DNA of 17,053 nucleotides from Pavlovales sp. CCMP2436 (GCA_026770615.1 MU631730.1:39905-56957), one strand, 5' to 3'. Shown: positions 1-9,277, counted from the first letter of the stretch. Numbers and translations: made by a program. The notes: generated by a model not told the origin, from the sequence alone.

Positions 1-90
1 CCCCCCCCCTCTCCTACTCCCCCCCCCTCCCCATAACCCCCCCCCTCCCCGCGCGCGCGCGAAGGGGCGCGGCTCCTTCGAGTGCGCGAG
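1..90 (+). other. Pyrimidine-rich intron end before the first visible exon
   Basis: Bases 1-50 are almost pure C with a few T, followed by a CG dinucleotide run to 60. This resembles the polypyrimidine tract before an acceptor site, and AG dinucleotides at 81-82 and 89-90 are candidate acceptors for the RNF213-like gene. The exact junction cannot be fixed from sequence alone. Confidence 0.45.
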
Positions 91-3000
91 CCTCTGGGCC
101 CTCACCGCACGCGCGCGCAATTCGTGGGAAGGCTCGGGCGGCGCGGCAGAGGCGCGGCGCACTCTCGCGCGCGACCCCACCGTGCGTGCGTTCGCTGCGG
201 ACCTGCCCTCCGTGCAGACGCTTGTCGCTGCGCTTGTGTCCACCACCGACCCGGTACTTGCCAGTGCGTGGCGCGCGCGGCCCGACGTGGACGCTGGGCA
301 CGTGCGCCGTGTCGCAAGCCTGCACGTGTCCGTACTGCACCAGGCCCTCGCGCCGTCGCCGCTACGCACTGTCTGCGTGGCCACTGTCTGCGGGCTGGGC
401 GCTGGGGCGTTTTACGACTCGAAAGCGGCGCAGCGCGGTAGGGGCGCACTCGTACGTCAAGTTGGGATCGCACTCGCGCTGCGCGCGGCGAGCGGCGGTC
501 TTGGCGAGTGGCTGCAGGCCCTCCTTCTCGATCCGGCCTCCCAGGCGAATTCCTATGTACCTGTGATGGACGGTGGAACGGACGCGCAGAGGCTGATCCA
601 GGTACGCTATGTTAGTTTCCTTGTTATTGTACTGATACTAATGAAAGTTACGTTGATAATGAGGAGAATGATGATGAATAGTAAATAATGACATTTCGTT
701 GAATTGGGAGTCCAATATATCTACTAATGATGATAATGATGATTCCAATCAGACGTTCGGCTTTGTGGGCTGGTATCGCTGCCCCAACGGCCATCTCTAC
801 TCGGTTGGTCAGTGTACCATGGTGCGTTTTTTCTTCTTCTTTTTTTGCCGCATATCCAGCTCCCGTTCCCGTATTTAACTGACCTTAAGTACGATGACTT
901 GAACACACCAAAAATCACAGCCAACGCAGGTCGCAAAGTGCCCCGCGTGCGGAGCGCAAATCGGTGGCACTGACCACACTGCAGTTGAGGGAGTGACCCG
1001 CTTGGGCACTACCGAAGAATTGCTCGATAGGGTGAGGGCAGGCGATCGCAAGGTGGCCGAAGCGCTCGCGCACATGACGGGCATGTCGACGGTCAAGGTG
1101 ATCGCCACGGCAGCCGCCGGCAGCAATGTTGAGCACGGCGCTGTTAGAAGGAACGCGGACGGTGCAGTACTCGGATTCGATCGGCCTTCTGTTACCGGTG
1201 ACGCGAGAATCAATGCCGATTTCTTCCCGCGCGCGGACGAGACTACGGCGCTGGTGCTGCGGCTGCTGCTCAACCTGGCACTGCTCGCGCGTCTTGCAGC
1301 TGCCGCCGCGCTCGCTGAGGCCGAGGCCAACGGCATTGCCGGTGACGAGGGCGGTGGCGGCGGGAGCGGTGCAGCGCGTGGCAAGGCGCCCGCGACCTCG
1401 GCGGCGGCGGCTGCGGCGAGCGTGCGGGCCACAGCTGCGCTCAGCGACGGCGGTGGGCTTTGTGCAGCGCGTTCGGACGAGGCCGTATGCAGGCTTGTCG
1501 GGCCCGCACCTGTCGCCTTTTTAAAAGGCTGCGTGCGTGCAGACTGGGAGTCGCTGTCCCGGCGCACAGGCACAGCCGACGAGGACCTCGCGCTCTGCCT
1601 TCTTGAGGTGCTCTCGCGGCTGGGTGAGGCGTCAGCTCTGGTGGGCGGTACCGCCGTCTTCGAAACGCCCCAGAAGCGCTCGCTCTTCGAGATAGCCTTC
1701 CAGAACGCAGGTGATGGTCATCGGCCCTCTCCAGCGCACGACTCCTCCCCCCCAAGTGATGGCTTCGCTCCCAGGAAGCTCACCCTCCCCCCTACCCCCT
1801 CCCCCCTTAGTGGTCGCGCCCATCTTTGCCTCACATCGGCAAACACGCGGCGTCGTGAGCAAGCTGAGAAAGACACTCGACAACTCCGGTGCCATTTAAT
1901 CACTATATTGAAAAGCTATACTGATCGCACTCACACTTAACTATTTTACAATGAATTATATGATCCTACTAATAACCCTATTTTCAGAGGATGTGCTGGA
2001 GATACTGCGGGCATGACCGAGCTGCTAGCGGTCCGGTACCCAAAGCTGTTGAGCTACTTATTCTAAAATAATCAATTAGACTTGATATACGTTATTGATG
2101 TTCGAGCGCGTGCCCGGGTGACTCTTCCCCGGGCCAGCTTCAACTGGGCTGCGCCCGTGAGTAGAGATCTGATACGATCGATCAGAAAATAGTAAGCGAC
2201 CACGAAGAATATGCCATTTTCGTTATTGCTACACGTCACTCGATAAAAAAAGCAGATAATTTGCGTTGCGCCGCTGACCCGGTCTCTCGCCCAATATAAT
2301 TCTACACTGTTGAATTAGGGGCGGAGCAGCGCGTGAAGCTCGAATACGGCGAGGCGCTGTGGGCCGAGCTGCAGGCCGGACTGGCAGACGAGCAGCAGCC
2401 CACCGCTTCCTCGGCTCCAAGAGCCAGCGGCTCGGCAGCCACGGCTGTGCTGGGCAAGCCGGTACCCCGCTCGGTGTGGTACACGTCAGAGCCGATCTCT
2501 TTCGAGGCGGTTAATCGCGCATTTGCGCTACGCGCCGAGAACGGCGCAGAGTGCCCGTTGATCCGAGAGCTGCTTCGCGGCGAACGGCGCGCCGTTGCCA
2601 TCGGCATGTCCTACTATTCATCATTATTATTATTCATTATTATGAGTCCTCTTATTCTTACTTTTACTCTCGTCATTTAAAATAAACTAATCGTAATATT
2701 TTGTATATTCTATTTTATTCTTGTAATTTTTTAGGCGGGATCGCCGACGTGCTTGGTTGGCATGCGATCATCTTTGAAGCCCTCTCGCCACCCATTCGGC
2801 GCGAGGCGACTTCAGAGTTGAGCAACGCAGACGTTATCCAGCTGCTTCCGATCAGCCGTCGTGCAGCCGCCAGTAAGTTGCCTACAAACATTTAAAATTA
2901 AAAGCGGCCTCACTGTTGAGCTAGTAAGACCGTGTAACTTACATCCCACTGTCAGTGCCCACTGCCCGTCCCGACTGCCTGCGCTAACGGTCCTTCCCCG

Positions 3001-4395
3001 GTCTCCTCCCTGTCTTTCAGCCGCCGCGCTCGTGCGCTTCTGCGATGCCTTCAACTTTGGCTTGCCCCTCGTTGCTCACCTCCACGAGTGCGAGGCTAAC
3101 CCTTTCCTCGGCCAGGACGGCACGGTGGACCTCTCGGGGACGCGCGAGGGCGGCGTGCGGATGAGCCCCACCGTGGCCGTCTCTTTCTCGCTGCCCGCGG
3201 TGCACCACCTCGCTGACGGCACACTGGACGCAAACGGCCTGTGTACGATCCAGCTCCTCATCCAGCTCGCAAACGCACACAACGCGCTACTCGCTCTGCT
3301 CGGCGTCGACGCGGCGCACCTCGCGTCGACGCTCACTCACCGCACGCCGCCTGTGGCCGCGCGCGCCGCGCTGGTAATTTATCGGCGCGAGAAATTACTC
3401 GAGCAGATGCACGCGCACAACGGGGTGAGCGTGCACGCGTGTGTGTGTGCCTGCATGCCCGTACCTTTTCTTCTTCTTCTTTTGCGCGCGCGCGCACGTA
3501 CATCACTTTGCCGCTACTGCCCCAGTCGGCAAGCACGAGGGGAAGTGACGTCTGGAGCTGTGAACCCCTGGGAAATTTCCATCCCAACACACACCTGTTG
3601 CATTGTCAATATTACTATCATTTTATCGTATATATATGCATGATAAATCTAATAATGTAGGACTTTCGCGACGCCGAGGGCGCGCTTCGCCGGAAGCTCC
3701 TCTCGTCGGCCACGCCCGTTGAAGTGGTTATCGAGCACTACTCTTACGCAGGCGAGATTCACCGATCAGGGCTGTTCGCGCGGCTACGCGCGCGGGTCGC
3801 GCAACGCCCTTTGCCGGTGCCTGTGCTGGACGCGCTTTGGGTGGAGCTTGACACGGGGCGACAGCTCGCACGGCTGACGGCGCTCGTCGAGGAGGCCACG
3901 CGCTTCGCCAGCGCCGTGGGCGGCGGTGCCGACGCGCGCGCCGAGACGCCGCTGCAGGCCTTCGCGCTCGAGGGGCTGCGGATGGCGGCGAGCGAGTGGC
4001 AGGCTTGCAGCACGCCTTCGGTGCGGCAGCACGTGCGCCTGTGCCACCTCGCCGCGCTCTTTCTCGCGCTCGAGGAGGGAGCTTCCGGCTCCTCGTCCCT
4101 CTCGCAAGCCGTGCTGACCAAGTATCAGCAGCCGCTCCCCGCCCCGCTAAGGCGCGCGCTCTTGGACGCGGCGCCGTTGCTCGAGCTCAGTTTGCTCGTG
4201 CCGGCGCTGCGCGATTTGCTGGCCGAGCAGCTCACTTCAGATGCGTGGGACGCCGGTGCGCCGCTCAAGCAGTACATCGTCTACTCGAGTGAGCACGATC
4301 TCGAGGCGGAGCCGTGGTGGCCGCTGTTGCCCGAGCAGGTGCAGCTCGCACAAGCCATGGGCGCGTACCGGCTCCTCGCCGAGGCCATGCGCTGA
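91..4395 (+). CDS. RNF213/mysterin-like E3 ubiquitin ligase, C-terminal part (partial at 5' end, multi-exon)
   Basis: I read exons at about 91-601, 753-821, 921-1710, 2319-2603, 2735-2872, 3021-3424 and 3661-4395 (TGA). Phases agree at every junction (0, 0, 1, 1, 1, 0), giving about 975 residues. Exons 2 and 3 join into an RZ zinc finger (WYRCPNGHLYSVGQC, then KCPACGAQIGG), with CxxxH and CxxC spaced by 16 residues. This is the spacing I recall for human RNF213. Downstream, IQLLIQLANAHNALLALLGVD resembles the helical C-terminal shell of RNF213. RNF213 proteins are giant AAA+ ubiquitin ligases that modify proteins and bacterial lipopolysaccharide; the AAA+ and RING parts would lie left of this window. 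The first exon's start is uncertain: the frame is open to base 2, but bases 1-60 look like an intron tract. Intron 2604-2734 appears to be GC-AG. A possible extra exon at 1988-2035 does not read through. ZNFX1 also has an RZ finger, but the long helical C-terminus favours RNF213. Confidence 0.8.
753..974 (+). other. RZ-type zinc finger split by an intron
   Basis: This marks the RZ finger within the RNF213-like gene. Exon 753-821 supplies the first zinc ligands (Cys and His of CPNGH) and exon 921 onward supplies the second pair (CPAC). The intron 822-920 starts GTGCGT and ends ATCACAG. The competing acceptor nine bases downstream (ACGCAG at 924-929) would shorten the loop by three residues, so the 16-residue His-to-Cys spacing decides the start at 921. 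In RNF213 this finger is needed for ubiquitylation of lipopolysaccharide; whether that holds here is inference. Confidence 0.8.
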
Positions 4396-4508
4396 GTGTG
4401 TGGTCATGGCGATACAGTACGTGTCGACTGTGCAGACCAGAGGAGACCACTTTTCGTTAATTTTTTAAGTGTGCGATACTGTCATTCGGCCCCCCAGAAA
4501 TCGTCATA

Positions 4509-4514
4509 AATAAA
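4509..4514 (+). terminator. Probable polyadenylation signal of the RNF213-like gene
   Basis: AATAAA lies about 115 bases after the TGA at 4393-4395, inside an AT-rich stretch. It is the only such hexamer close to the stop. Confidence 0.45.
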
Positions 4515-4627
4515 ATGGACACTAAATGACAAATGAGTTGAGAGAACTGCGTCTATTCACGCTACAGACCTCAAGGGACAAGGAGGTGTCGAATTAAATG
4601 AAGTTAAGCTTATACGTAAATCGTTTC

Positions 4628-4958
4628 AAAATCGACGCCCTCTTCAAAGAAAAAGGGGTCTTGCAGTTTTGTTTAGGGGAGGGGATGGGTGGAGGAGTGC
4701 TTCGTGGGGGTATGCAAGCTACCACACGCCCTATCTCCCTCCTCTACCCTTAAGCAGCTATATCCCGACATGGCCGTGCTTTGTGACTTATTTTAATCAG
4801 TATACACACAAAAAATCGCCCTTTCAAACAAGATTTTAAAAAAAAAAATGTTTTTGAGGGGTGGGGGAGTGCTTTCCGGGGGCATGCACGCGACCGCACG
4901 CCCTATCTCCCTCCTATACCCGCAGGCACGCACATCCCTAATATGGCCGTGAGTTGTG
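4628..4958. repeat. Imperfect tandem duplication, unit about 170 bp
   Basis: Two copies, roughly 4628-4787 and 4811-4958, share ordered blocks: an A-rich start, a G-rich run with GGAGTGCTT or GGAGTGCTTTC, the block CGCCCTATCTCCCTCCT (4728 and 4899) and TGGCCGTG (4771 and 4944). The constant offset of 171-173 bases shows a tandem duplication that has since diverged. Confidence 0.7.
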
Positions 4959-5870
4959 CCACGTCGACCCGACCCGTCGACCCCGCGGACCTCGATCACA
5001 GCCCCACGAGGGGCGAGCAGGGGGCGAGCTTATGCACACCGCCAAGCCACAACACGACAATCCCGGCCGTCTCGCCCTCAGTCCCCGACCGTGCAAGCCT
5101 CCCGCCAGCGTCTTGGCCCTCGCTCACACAGACCTCGCACGACGCGGGGGCGCAGACCCACGGAGGGTAGGCGGGAGCGCAGGCACATCCTCTCTTGACC
5201 CGCAAGTCGCAGCTAGCCGTCATCCGAGCCCTCACCTCTTTCCCAGCCTCCATCCAGGGCTGCTCCTCCGATATTAATTTGGGGGAAAAGTGAGATCGCG
5301 GCGCTGATTTTGGGGTCATTTTTCGTGTTCACAGGCGAGGCGCATCCCTTCACTCTTCTCGTCCTGCAGCCCCTCAACCCATGCGGCGGACAGGACAACC
5401 GTCTAGTGACCACTTGCTTACCGACCTATCCGTAACCGAAAAGCCCCTAAAGGTTTTCAAGCCCCAGTACGACCCCGGACCCATTTAATAATAAGTCTAT
5501 AGCTGGTCGCGGGTTAGTTAAGTGACGAACTTGAGCCTCGTTTTGGTTTTTATTGCCGGAGAAGCCGAGCATGCTATGAAGCCAGCTTCGCAAGTGTCGA
5601 AGAACCTGAGCGGATGTGGGGAAGGGGGTCCCCCGAGACGGGAAAAATACGACTGTATTCAGAAAGCTCACTCAGCAAGTTATATTCAACAGAGGTTCAC
5701 ACATACCAACAATAAAATTGAAAGTAAAGTCGGATGTGCAGCTGTCGTCGCATCGCGCCGCCGCGATCCGCGCAAAAACCCTTTGAAATCGAAAAGCAGG
5801 ATGGCGGTAAACGGCTAGCTGGAACCTGGAACCAGGGGAGTCCTGGAAACAAGGGTCCGCTACTGCTCTC

Positions 5871-6923
5871 ATGCCGACGCCCAGCTCGCGCGCTCTCGCG
5901 TTCGCGCTCTGCATGGCGTCCGCGACCGCCGAGCCGAGCGCGTGCCTCGCTGGGCACCTGCTGCCAACGGTCCTTTTGGTCGGCGGGCAGAAGTGCGGCT
6001 CCACTTCGCTCCACACCGACCTCGTCCGCCGTCTTGAAGGCCTCGTGCACGTCTCGCCAGGCAAGGGCATCTCTGGGTCTGGGAATAAGGAGGTAGCCTA
6101 TTACAATAATGACGCGCGCTACGCCAAGGGGCGCGCCTGGTACACGTCGCTCTTCCCGGAATGCCCGGGGCCGGGGCATGGGAGAACGGTCGCCATAGAC
6201 AGCACACCAATGGCGCACATGCATGGGACCAGCGCACGAGTGTACGAGACGATCCCGCCCCGGCTGAGGCCGCAGCTGCGCATTATACTGATCGTGCGCA
6301 ACCCCATCGATCGCCTGTGGAGCTACCACGGCCACTTCAAGAACTCCGAGCCCGTCGACGACTTTGTCGCCACTGTGCTCACGAACACCAGTCGCTGCGC
6401 GAGCAATCAGGGCATCGACCCGCGCTCCAACGGCCTCTTCGGCGCTTTGTGCGTGCCCGAGTCGGTCAGAGGAGGCCTGTACGCCGGACAGCTGGCCGAG
6501 TGGGTCGGCGCCTTCTCGGCCGAGCAGGTGGCCCTCGTCTCGTTCCACGGCTACGTAGGCCTCCCGCACCGCGTGCTCAGCGACCTTGGCAAATTCATCG
6601 GGCTGCCGCTCATCACGTACCGCGTGCGCATGCTTGCAAAGCGCAAGCAGGGCCGAGCCCGTCGAGAGCTCAAGGCGTGGCCGCGGGAACAAGGGGATGT
6701 AAAAAAACAGAAAAACCCTTGGCGGGAAGCTGTTCGTCTGAACGCACGCGATAACGCTCCAATGTCGCAGTCGTCGCGTAACGCGCTCGAGTCATTCTAC
6801 GCGCCGCACAACGCCTGGCTACTACGCATGCTCAAGCTGCCCAAGTATGTCAAGCTCGTCAGCTCGCCCGTTGCTCCGGCGAGCGCGTTCACGCTCGACT
6901 CGCTCCTCTCCGTTTCTAAGTGA
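5871..6923 (+). CDS. Sulfotransferase (Sulfotransfer_1-like), secretory pathway
   Basis: This intronless 350-residue protein would transfer sulfate from PAPS to an acceptor, probably a carbohydrate, in the Golgi. Residues 34-48 carry the 5'-phosphosulfate-binding loop (VLLVGGQKCGSTSLH). Residues 143-153 carry the 3'-phosphate-binding motif (RNPIDRLWSYH), preceded by the hydrophobic strand IILIV. An acidic and His-containing stretch between them (DSTPMAHMH) is like the central part of heparan-sulfate-type sulfotransferases. The first ~20 residues (ALAFALCMASATA) look like a signal peptide or short anchor, which fits Golgi targeting. The length is normal for the family and codon use is GC-rich throughout. 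The 331-residue open frame on the opposite strand is a shadow. The substrate cannot be inferred; haptophyte-type algae make sulfated polysaccharides, which would be one possible use. Confidence 0.88.
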   Translation: MPTPSSRALAFALCMASATAEPSACLAGHLLPTVLLVGGQKCGSTSLHTDLVRRLEGLVHVSPGKGISGSGNKEVAYYNNDARYAKGRAWYTSLFPECPGPGHGRTVAIDSTPMAHMHGTSARVYETIPPRLRPQLRIILIVRNPIDRLWSYHGHFKNSEPVDDFVATVLTNTSRCASNQGIDPRSNGLFGALCVPESVRGGLYAGQLAEWVGAFSAEQVALVSFHGYVGLPHRVLSDLGKFIGLPLITYRVRMLAKRKQGRARRELKAWPREQGDVKKQKNPWREAVRLNARDNAPMSQSSRNALESFYAPHNAWLLRMLKLPKYVKLVSSPVAPASAFTLDSLLSVSK

Positions 6924-8231
6924 AGGCGTGTGCGTGTAGTTGCTAGCTAGAAACTGGACTGTGCAGTCTTGAAATTTTGATCGGCAGAACAAGAATCGAC
7001 GACGACGAGAGGACTCGTCAGCTATATAAATTATATAAAATCAACCACAATTGATCAGATCTGATCAATTGGGGCACACGTAGGTAATTTGCTATCGGTA
7101 ATTTATTAAAACATCCAGCTCCGGTCATGGCCAGCCAGCGTTTTGTATTCAGGATTCCTGGGCTATTAGGTGTCTGGTGAGCCGGAGGCGCCCGGTCGGC
7201 AGGCCCCCTCGCCGGCAGGCGAAGAAAAATGTTAAAGTCTTTTTGCATGTTTTAGACCGTTAATACGCGCCTCATTTTGTAACCCCCTCCCCCCCCCCCC
7301 TTAATCTTCTGACTCTTAAGGGGGTGTCACGTTCAACGTTAATTTTGTACCACCACCCTCTAGGTGTACAGGATCAAAGTTTTTTTGGGTCCTTTTAAAA
7401 TGCGGCAGTGGCGCGCGCTCTACAAAAATCCGTTCTCCAGTTTTAATTAAAGAACCGTTAAATTTCACCCTTGTCAATATCTAAGCCAATAACAAGATGT
7501 AAGTAGTACTTATAAATTGGTAACGGTCTCACTCCTGCTGAGCCCAATCCTATTCAATCCTTTGACAAAGGACGCGGGCCGCACGGTCGTTGCGTACCTT
7601 TATTACGTGCTCCGGAGCTGAGACTCGGAATCTAGGGTCTCAAGAGGCAAATAAAAAGCCTCGACCCTTCGTTCAGCCCGCAATAACTAATTTAACATAC
7701 TTAAAAATCACAAAACTAATTTAAGTGACATATCCTTTGTGAAAGGATATTGGCCAGGAATGGCCAATAGGATGCTTCGACTAAGTGCCCTAGGGCTACA
7801 GTGGGGACGAGTCGGGCACATGTGAGAATATGTAGGCTGCCCCAAACACCTAGAAGAGGTGACGAGCTACCAGCGTCCCCGGCGCGGCGTGCAACACACA
7901 CTACTGGCGCATGCGCCCATATGCCCGAATTAGGCCCCCATGCTGAATTTTTTTTTTTCATTCTACAGATCGTAACGAATCAACGAGATACCGCATCATC
8001 AATCTCATAATTCCTGGCTATCCCCGTGGCATACCGTCCATGGCGATGTGCGGTGACCCTGGGTCCCCGCCGCGCTGTTCTTCGGCTACAGCGTGCCGAG
8101 GGCGTCCCTTCACAAAGGATAAATATCCTATTTGAAAGGATCAGGGGTGGGACCGAATATGACAGCTCTGTAAATTGCTAGTGGCTGGTGGCAAGTTGAG
8201 GCTGGCAGCTGCTTATTGTCTCTTTTAACAG
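6924..8231. other. Gene-poor region downstream of the sulfotransferase
   Basis: AT-rich with a C-homopolymer near 7288-7300. I find no convincing gene. It holds related palindromes (see 7558-8145) and, at about 8060-8108, a 16-codon GC3-rich stretch (starting WVPAALFFGYSV) directly after an in-frame TGA, probably a decayed coding scrap. Confidence 0.4.
7558..8145. repeat. Family of related short palindromes
   Basis: Three related palindromes occur: 7558-7572 (TCCTTTG, A, CAAAGGA), 7730-7750 (ATATCCTTT, GTG, AAAGGATAT; perfect 9-bp arms), and a looser one at about 8109-8140. ATCCTTTGTGAA near 7732 is the exact reverse complement of 8109-8120. They could be ends of a degraded inverted-repeat element spanning 7730-8120. 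No transposase is visible. Confidence 0.5.
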
Positions 8232-8341
8232 CTCCGGGCTGGCTCCCGGCCCGGGTGACACGCGCCATGGGCGACTTCAATGAGACCGACGGTGGCGCTC
8301 ACGGTGGCATCACCTCCGCACAGAAGAGCGCAGACCGTTGA
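8232..8341 (+). other. Possible isolated terminal exon or gene fragment
   Basis: After the acceptor-like TCTCTTTTAACAG, one frame reads 35 codons with strong G/C bias at third positions, through RVTRAMGDFNETDGGAHGG, to TGA at 8339-8341. A short ORF from the ATG at 8267 would encode 24 residues. No upstream exon in phase was found, so it is either a fragment of a dead gene or the last exon of one I could not assemble. Product not recognised. Confidence 0.25.
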
Positions 8342-8586
8342 TAAAGGGATATATCTGCTCTATTTAATATCGTTCTTTTAACGTCCCCCGACTTGAACTT
8401 TCAGTCCGAAGGTGGCGTACGGGCATGATATGGGAGGGTCCGCGTATCGGTCGTCTCATGCGCTATCTTACTCCCCGTGTCGTCTCTCCGCCACGAACCT
8501 TTTTCGTCGTTGCATCGCGCCGCTGCGTTCCTGCGCATGATTACAGCAAAACAAACACACAAAAGAAACCTCCTTAAACCCTGAGC

Positions 8587-8628
8587 CGTGCTATGCTGTA
8601 CCTGCAAATGCAAGTCGAGCATAGCACG
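8587..8628. repeat. Hairpin with 11-bp perfect stem
   Basis: CGTGCTATGCT (8587-8597) pairs perfectly with AGCATAGCACG (8618-8628) across a 20-base loop. Function unknown; it sits between gene-poor blocks. Confidence 0.6.
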
Positions 8629-8639
8629 TAGCTTGGTGT

Positions 8640-8890
8640 GGGTAGGCTATCCTATTTCTTGTCTTGAAAAAGGTTTGGCTCCGCTTTGTCTGGGCGAAGG
8701 CCTTGCCCTGTGTGTTTCTGGTTTTTGCTCTAGTGTTTTGGTGCTTCAGTTTGATCGTGTTGTCTATTTTGGGCTGGGTGTTGGAGCTAGGCGTCACTTT
8801 TCTGTTTGTTACTTTTTGGTATTTGGTCTTGTTGTTTTCTCCTTTGAGGTTTAGGCTCTTGGTAGTTGTTGTCTGTGACTCCTTCTTGTT
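8640..8890. other. G/T-rich, A/C-poor strand-asymmetric block
   Basis: The plus strand here is dominated by G and T, with very few A or C. Two frames are open and spell hydrophobic residues, but that follows from the composition (TTT, GTT, TTG, GTG codons), so I do not call a membrane protein. It may be the body of a decayed element or part of a U-rich transcript; it ends where the MITE-like end at 8896 begins. Confidence 0.4.
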
Positions 8891-8895
8891 GGATA

Positions 8896-8967
8896 CAGGG
8901 GATGGCGGGCAATAAGAGCGGCGAATTTAAGGCTGAGGCTCAGTTTCTGAGCAACATACATACAAGT
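8896..8967 (+). mobile_element. MITE-like terminal sequence, solo or left end
   Basis: Starting after a TA at 8894-8895, this stretch (CAGGGGATGGCGGGCAATAA, then a GGCTGAGGCTCAG block) matches the left end of the complete element at 9343-9509. It lacks its own nearby right end. It could be a solo end or the left end of a larger element reaching 9509. Confidence 0.55.
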
Positions 8968-8970
8968 GTT

Positions 8971-9004
8971 ACAATGTTAAAAATTGCTTAAATTTTAACA
9001 TTGT
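8971..9004. repeat. AT-rich perfect 12-bp inverted repeat
   Basis: ACAATGTTAAAA (8971-8982) and TTTTAACATTGT (8993-9004) form a 12-bp stem with a 10-base loop; weaker pairing continues outward. It sits between the MITE-like end at 8896 and the inverted-repeat element at 9014. Confidence 0.6.
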
Positions 9005-9013
9005 TATATGTAC

Positions 9014-9277
9014 ATATATAGCGGCTCAGCAATTTTCGGTGGCCGCGGCGGCCGCGGCGGCCGCGGCGGCCGCGGCGGACAGGGCACACGCACCTAAATG
9101 GATGTGAGCGTTGTGTGTGTGGTGGGGGGACGGGGGGGGGAGCCTGTGGCAATTTCTACGAGTTCACCACCAACCTCACCTCTACCACCACCATCCCTGC
9201 TGCCAGGACTAACGTCTGACGTTGACCAAGTCAGTGAGTGAACAACACCTATTGAACCATGCTGAGCCGCTATATAT
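9014..9277. mobile_element. 264-bp element with perfect 18-bp terminal inverted repeats
   Basis: ATATATAGCGGCTCAGCA at 9014-9031 is exactly reverse-complementary to 9260-9277. The interior holds four copies of a 9-mer (9041-9076) and a short exon-like stretch (9145-9219). A related TIR occurs again near 9655-9675. No transposase; a non-autonomous element is the best reading. Confidence 0.6.
9041..9076. repeat. Tandem 9-mer, four perfect copies
   Basis: GGCCGCGGC is repeated four times without a mismatch, making a 36-base pure G/C tract with overlapping GCGGCCGC palindromes. It lies inside the 9014-9277 inverted-repeat element, in otherwise AT-rich surroundings. Confidence 0.85.

Larger units (their letters stand above)
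4396..5870. other. Intergenic region between RNF213-like and sulfotransferase genes
   Basis: No confident gene. It holds the 3' end of the upstream gene, the imperfect tandem duplication at about 4628-4958, a GC-rich stretch (about 4960-5170) open in more than one frame, and an exon-like stretch at 5335-5489 preceded by a good acceptor (TTCGTGTTCACAG). Two frames of 5335-5489 have GC-biased codons, so I cannot choose a protein. From 5490 to 5870 the DNA becomes AT-rich and presumably includes the promoter and 5' UTR of the sulfotransferase; I see no TATA box I trust. Confidence 0.4.

Noticed and set aside
875..1573. 232-codon minus-strand open frame rich in Ala/Ser
   Set aside because: Antisense shadow of the RNF213-like exon 921-1710.
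2690..2698. Minus-strand AAATATTAC, also fitting NANTATTAC
   Set aside because: AT-rich intron sequence with no hairpin; chance match.
3607..3615. CAATATTAC, matching the NANTATTAC nicking motif of CRESS virus origins
   Set aside because: It lies in an intron of the RNF213-like gene, far from the capsid-like ORF, and no flanking stem is present.
4943..5277. Three overlapping plus-strand ORFs of 75-107 codons
   Set aside because: They overlap in different frames in a GC-rich repeat-adjacent block with no domain; kept only as an unassigned block.
5697..6692. 331-codon open frame on the minus strand
   Set aside because: It is antisense to the sulfotransferase, whose PAPS-binding motifs are clear; the open antisense frame follows from GC-rich codons.
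8588..8915. Overlapping hydrophobic ORFs suggesting membrane proteins
   Set aside because: Both frames are hydrophobic because the DNA is almost only G and T; no codon bias or domain.
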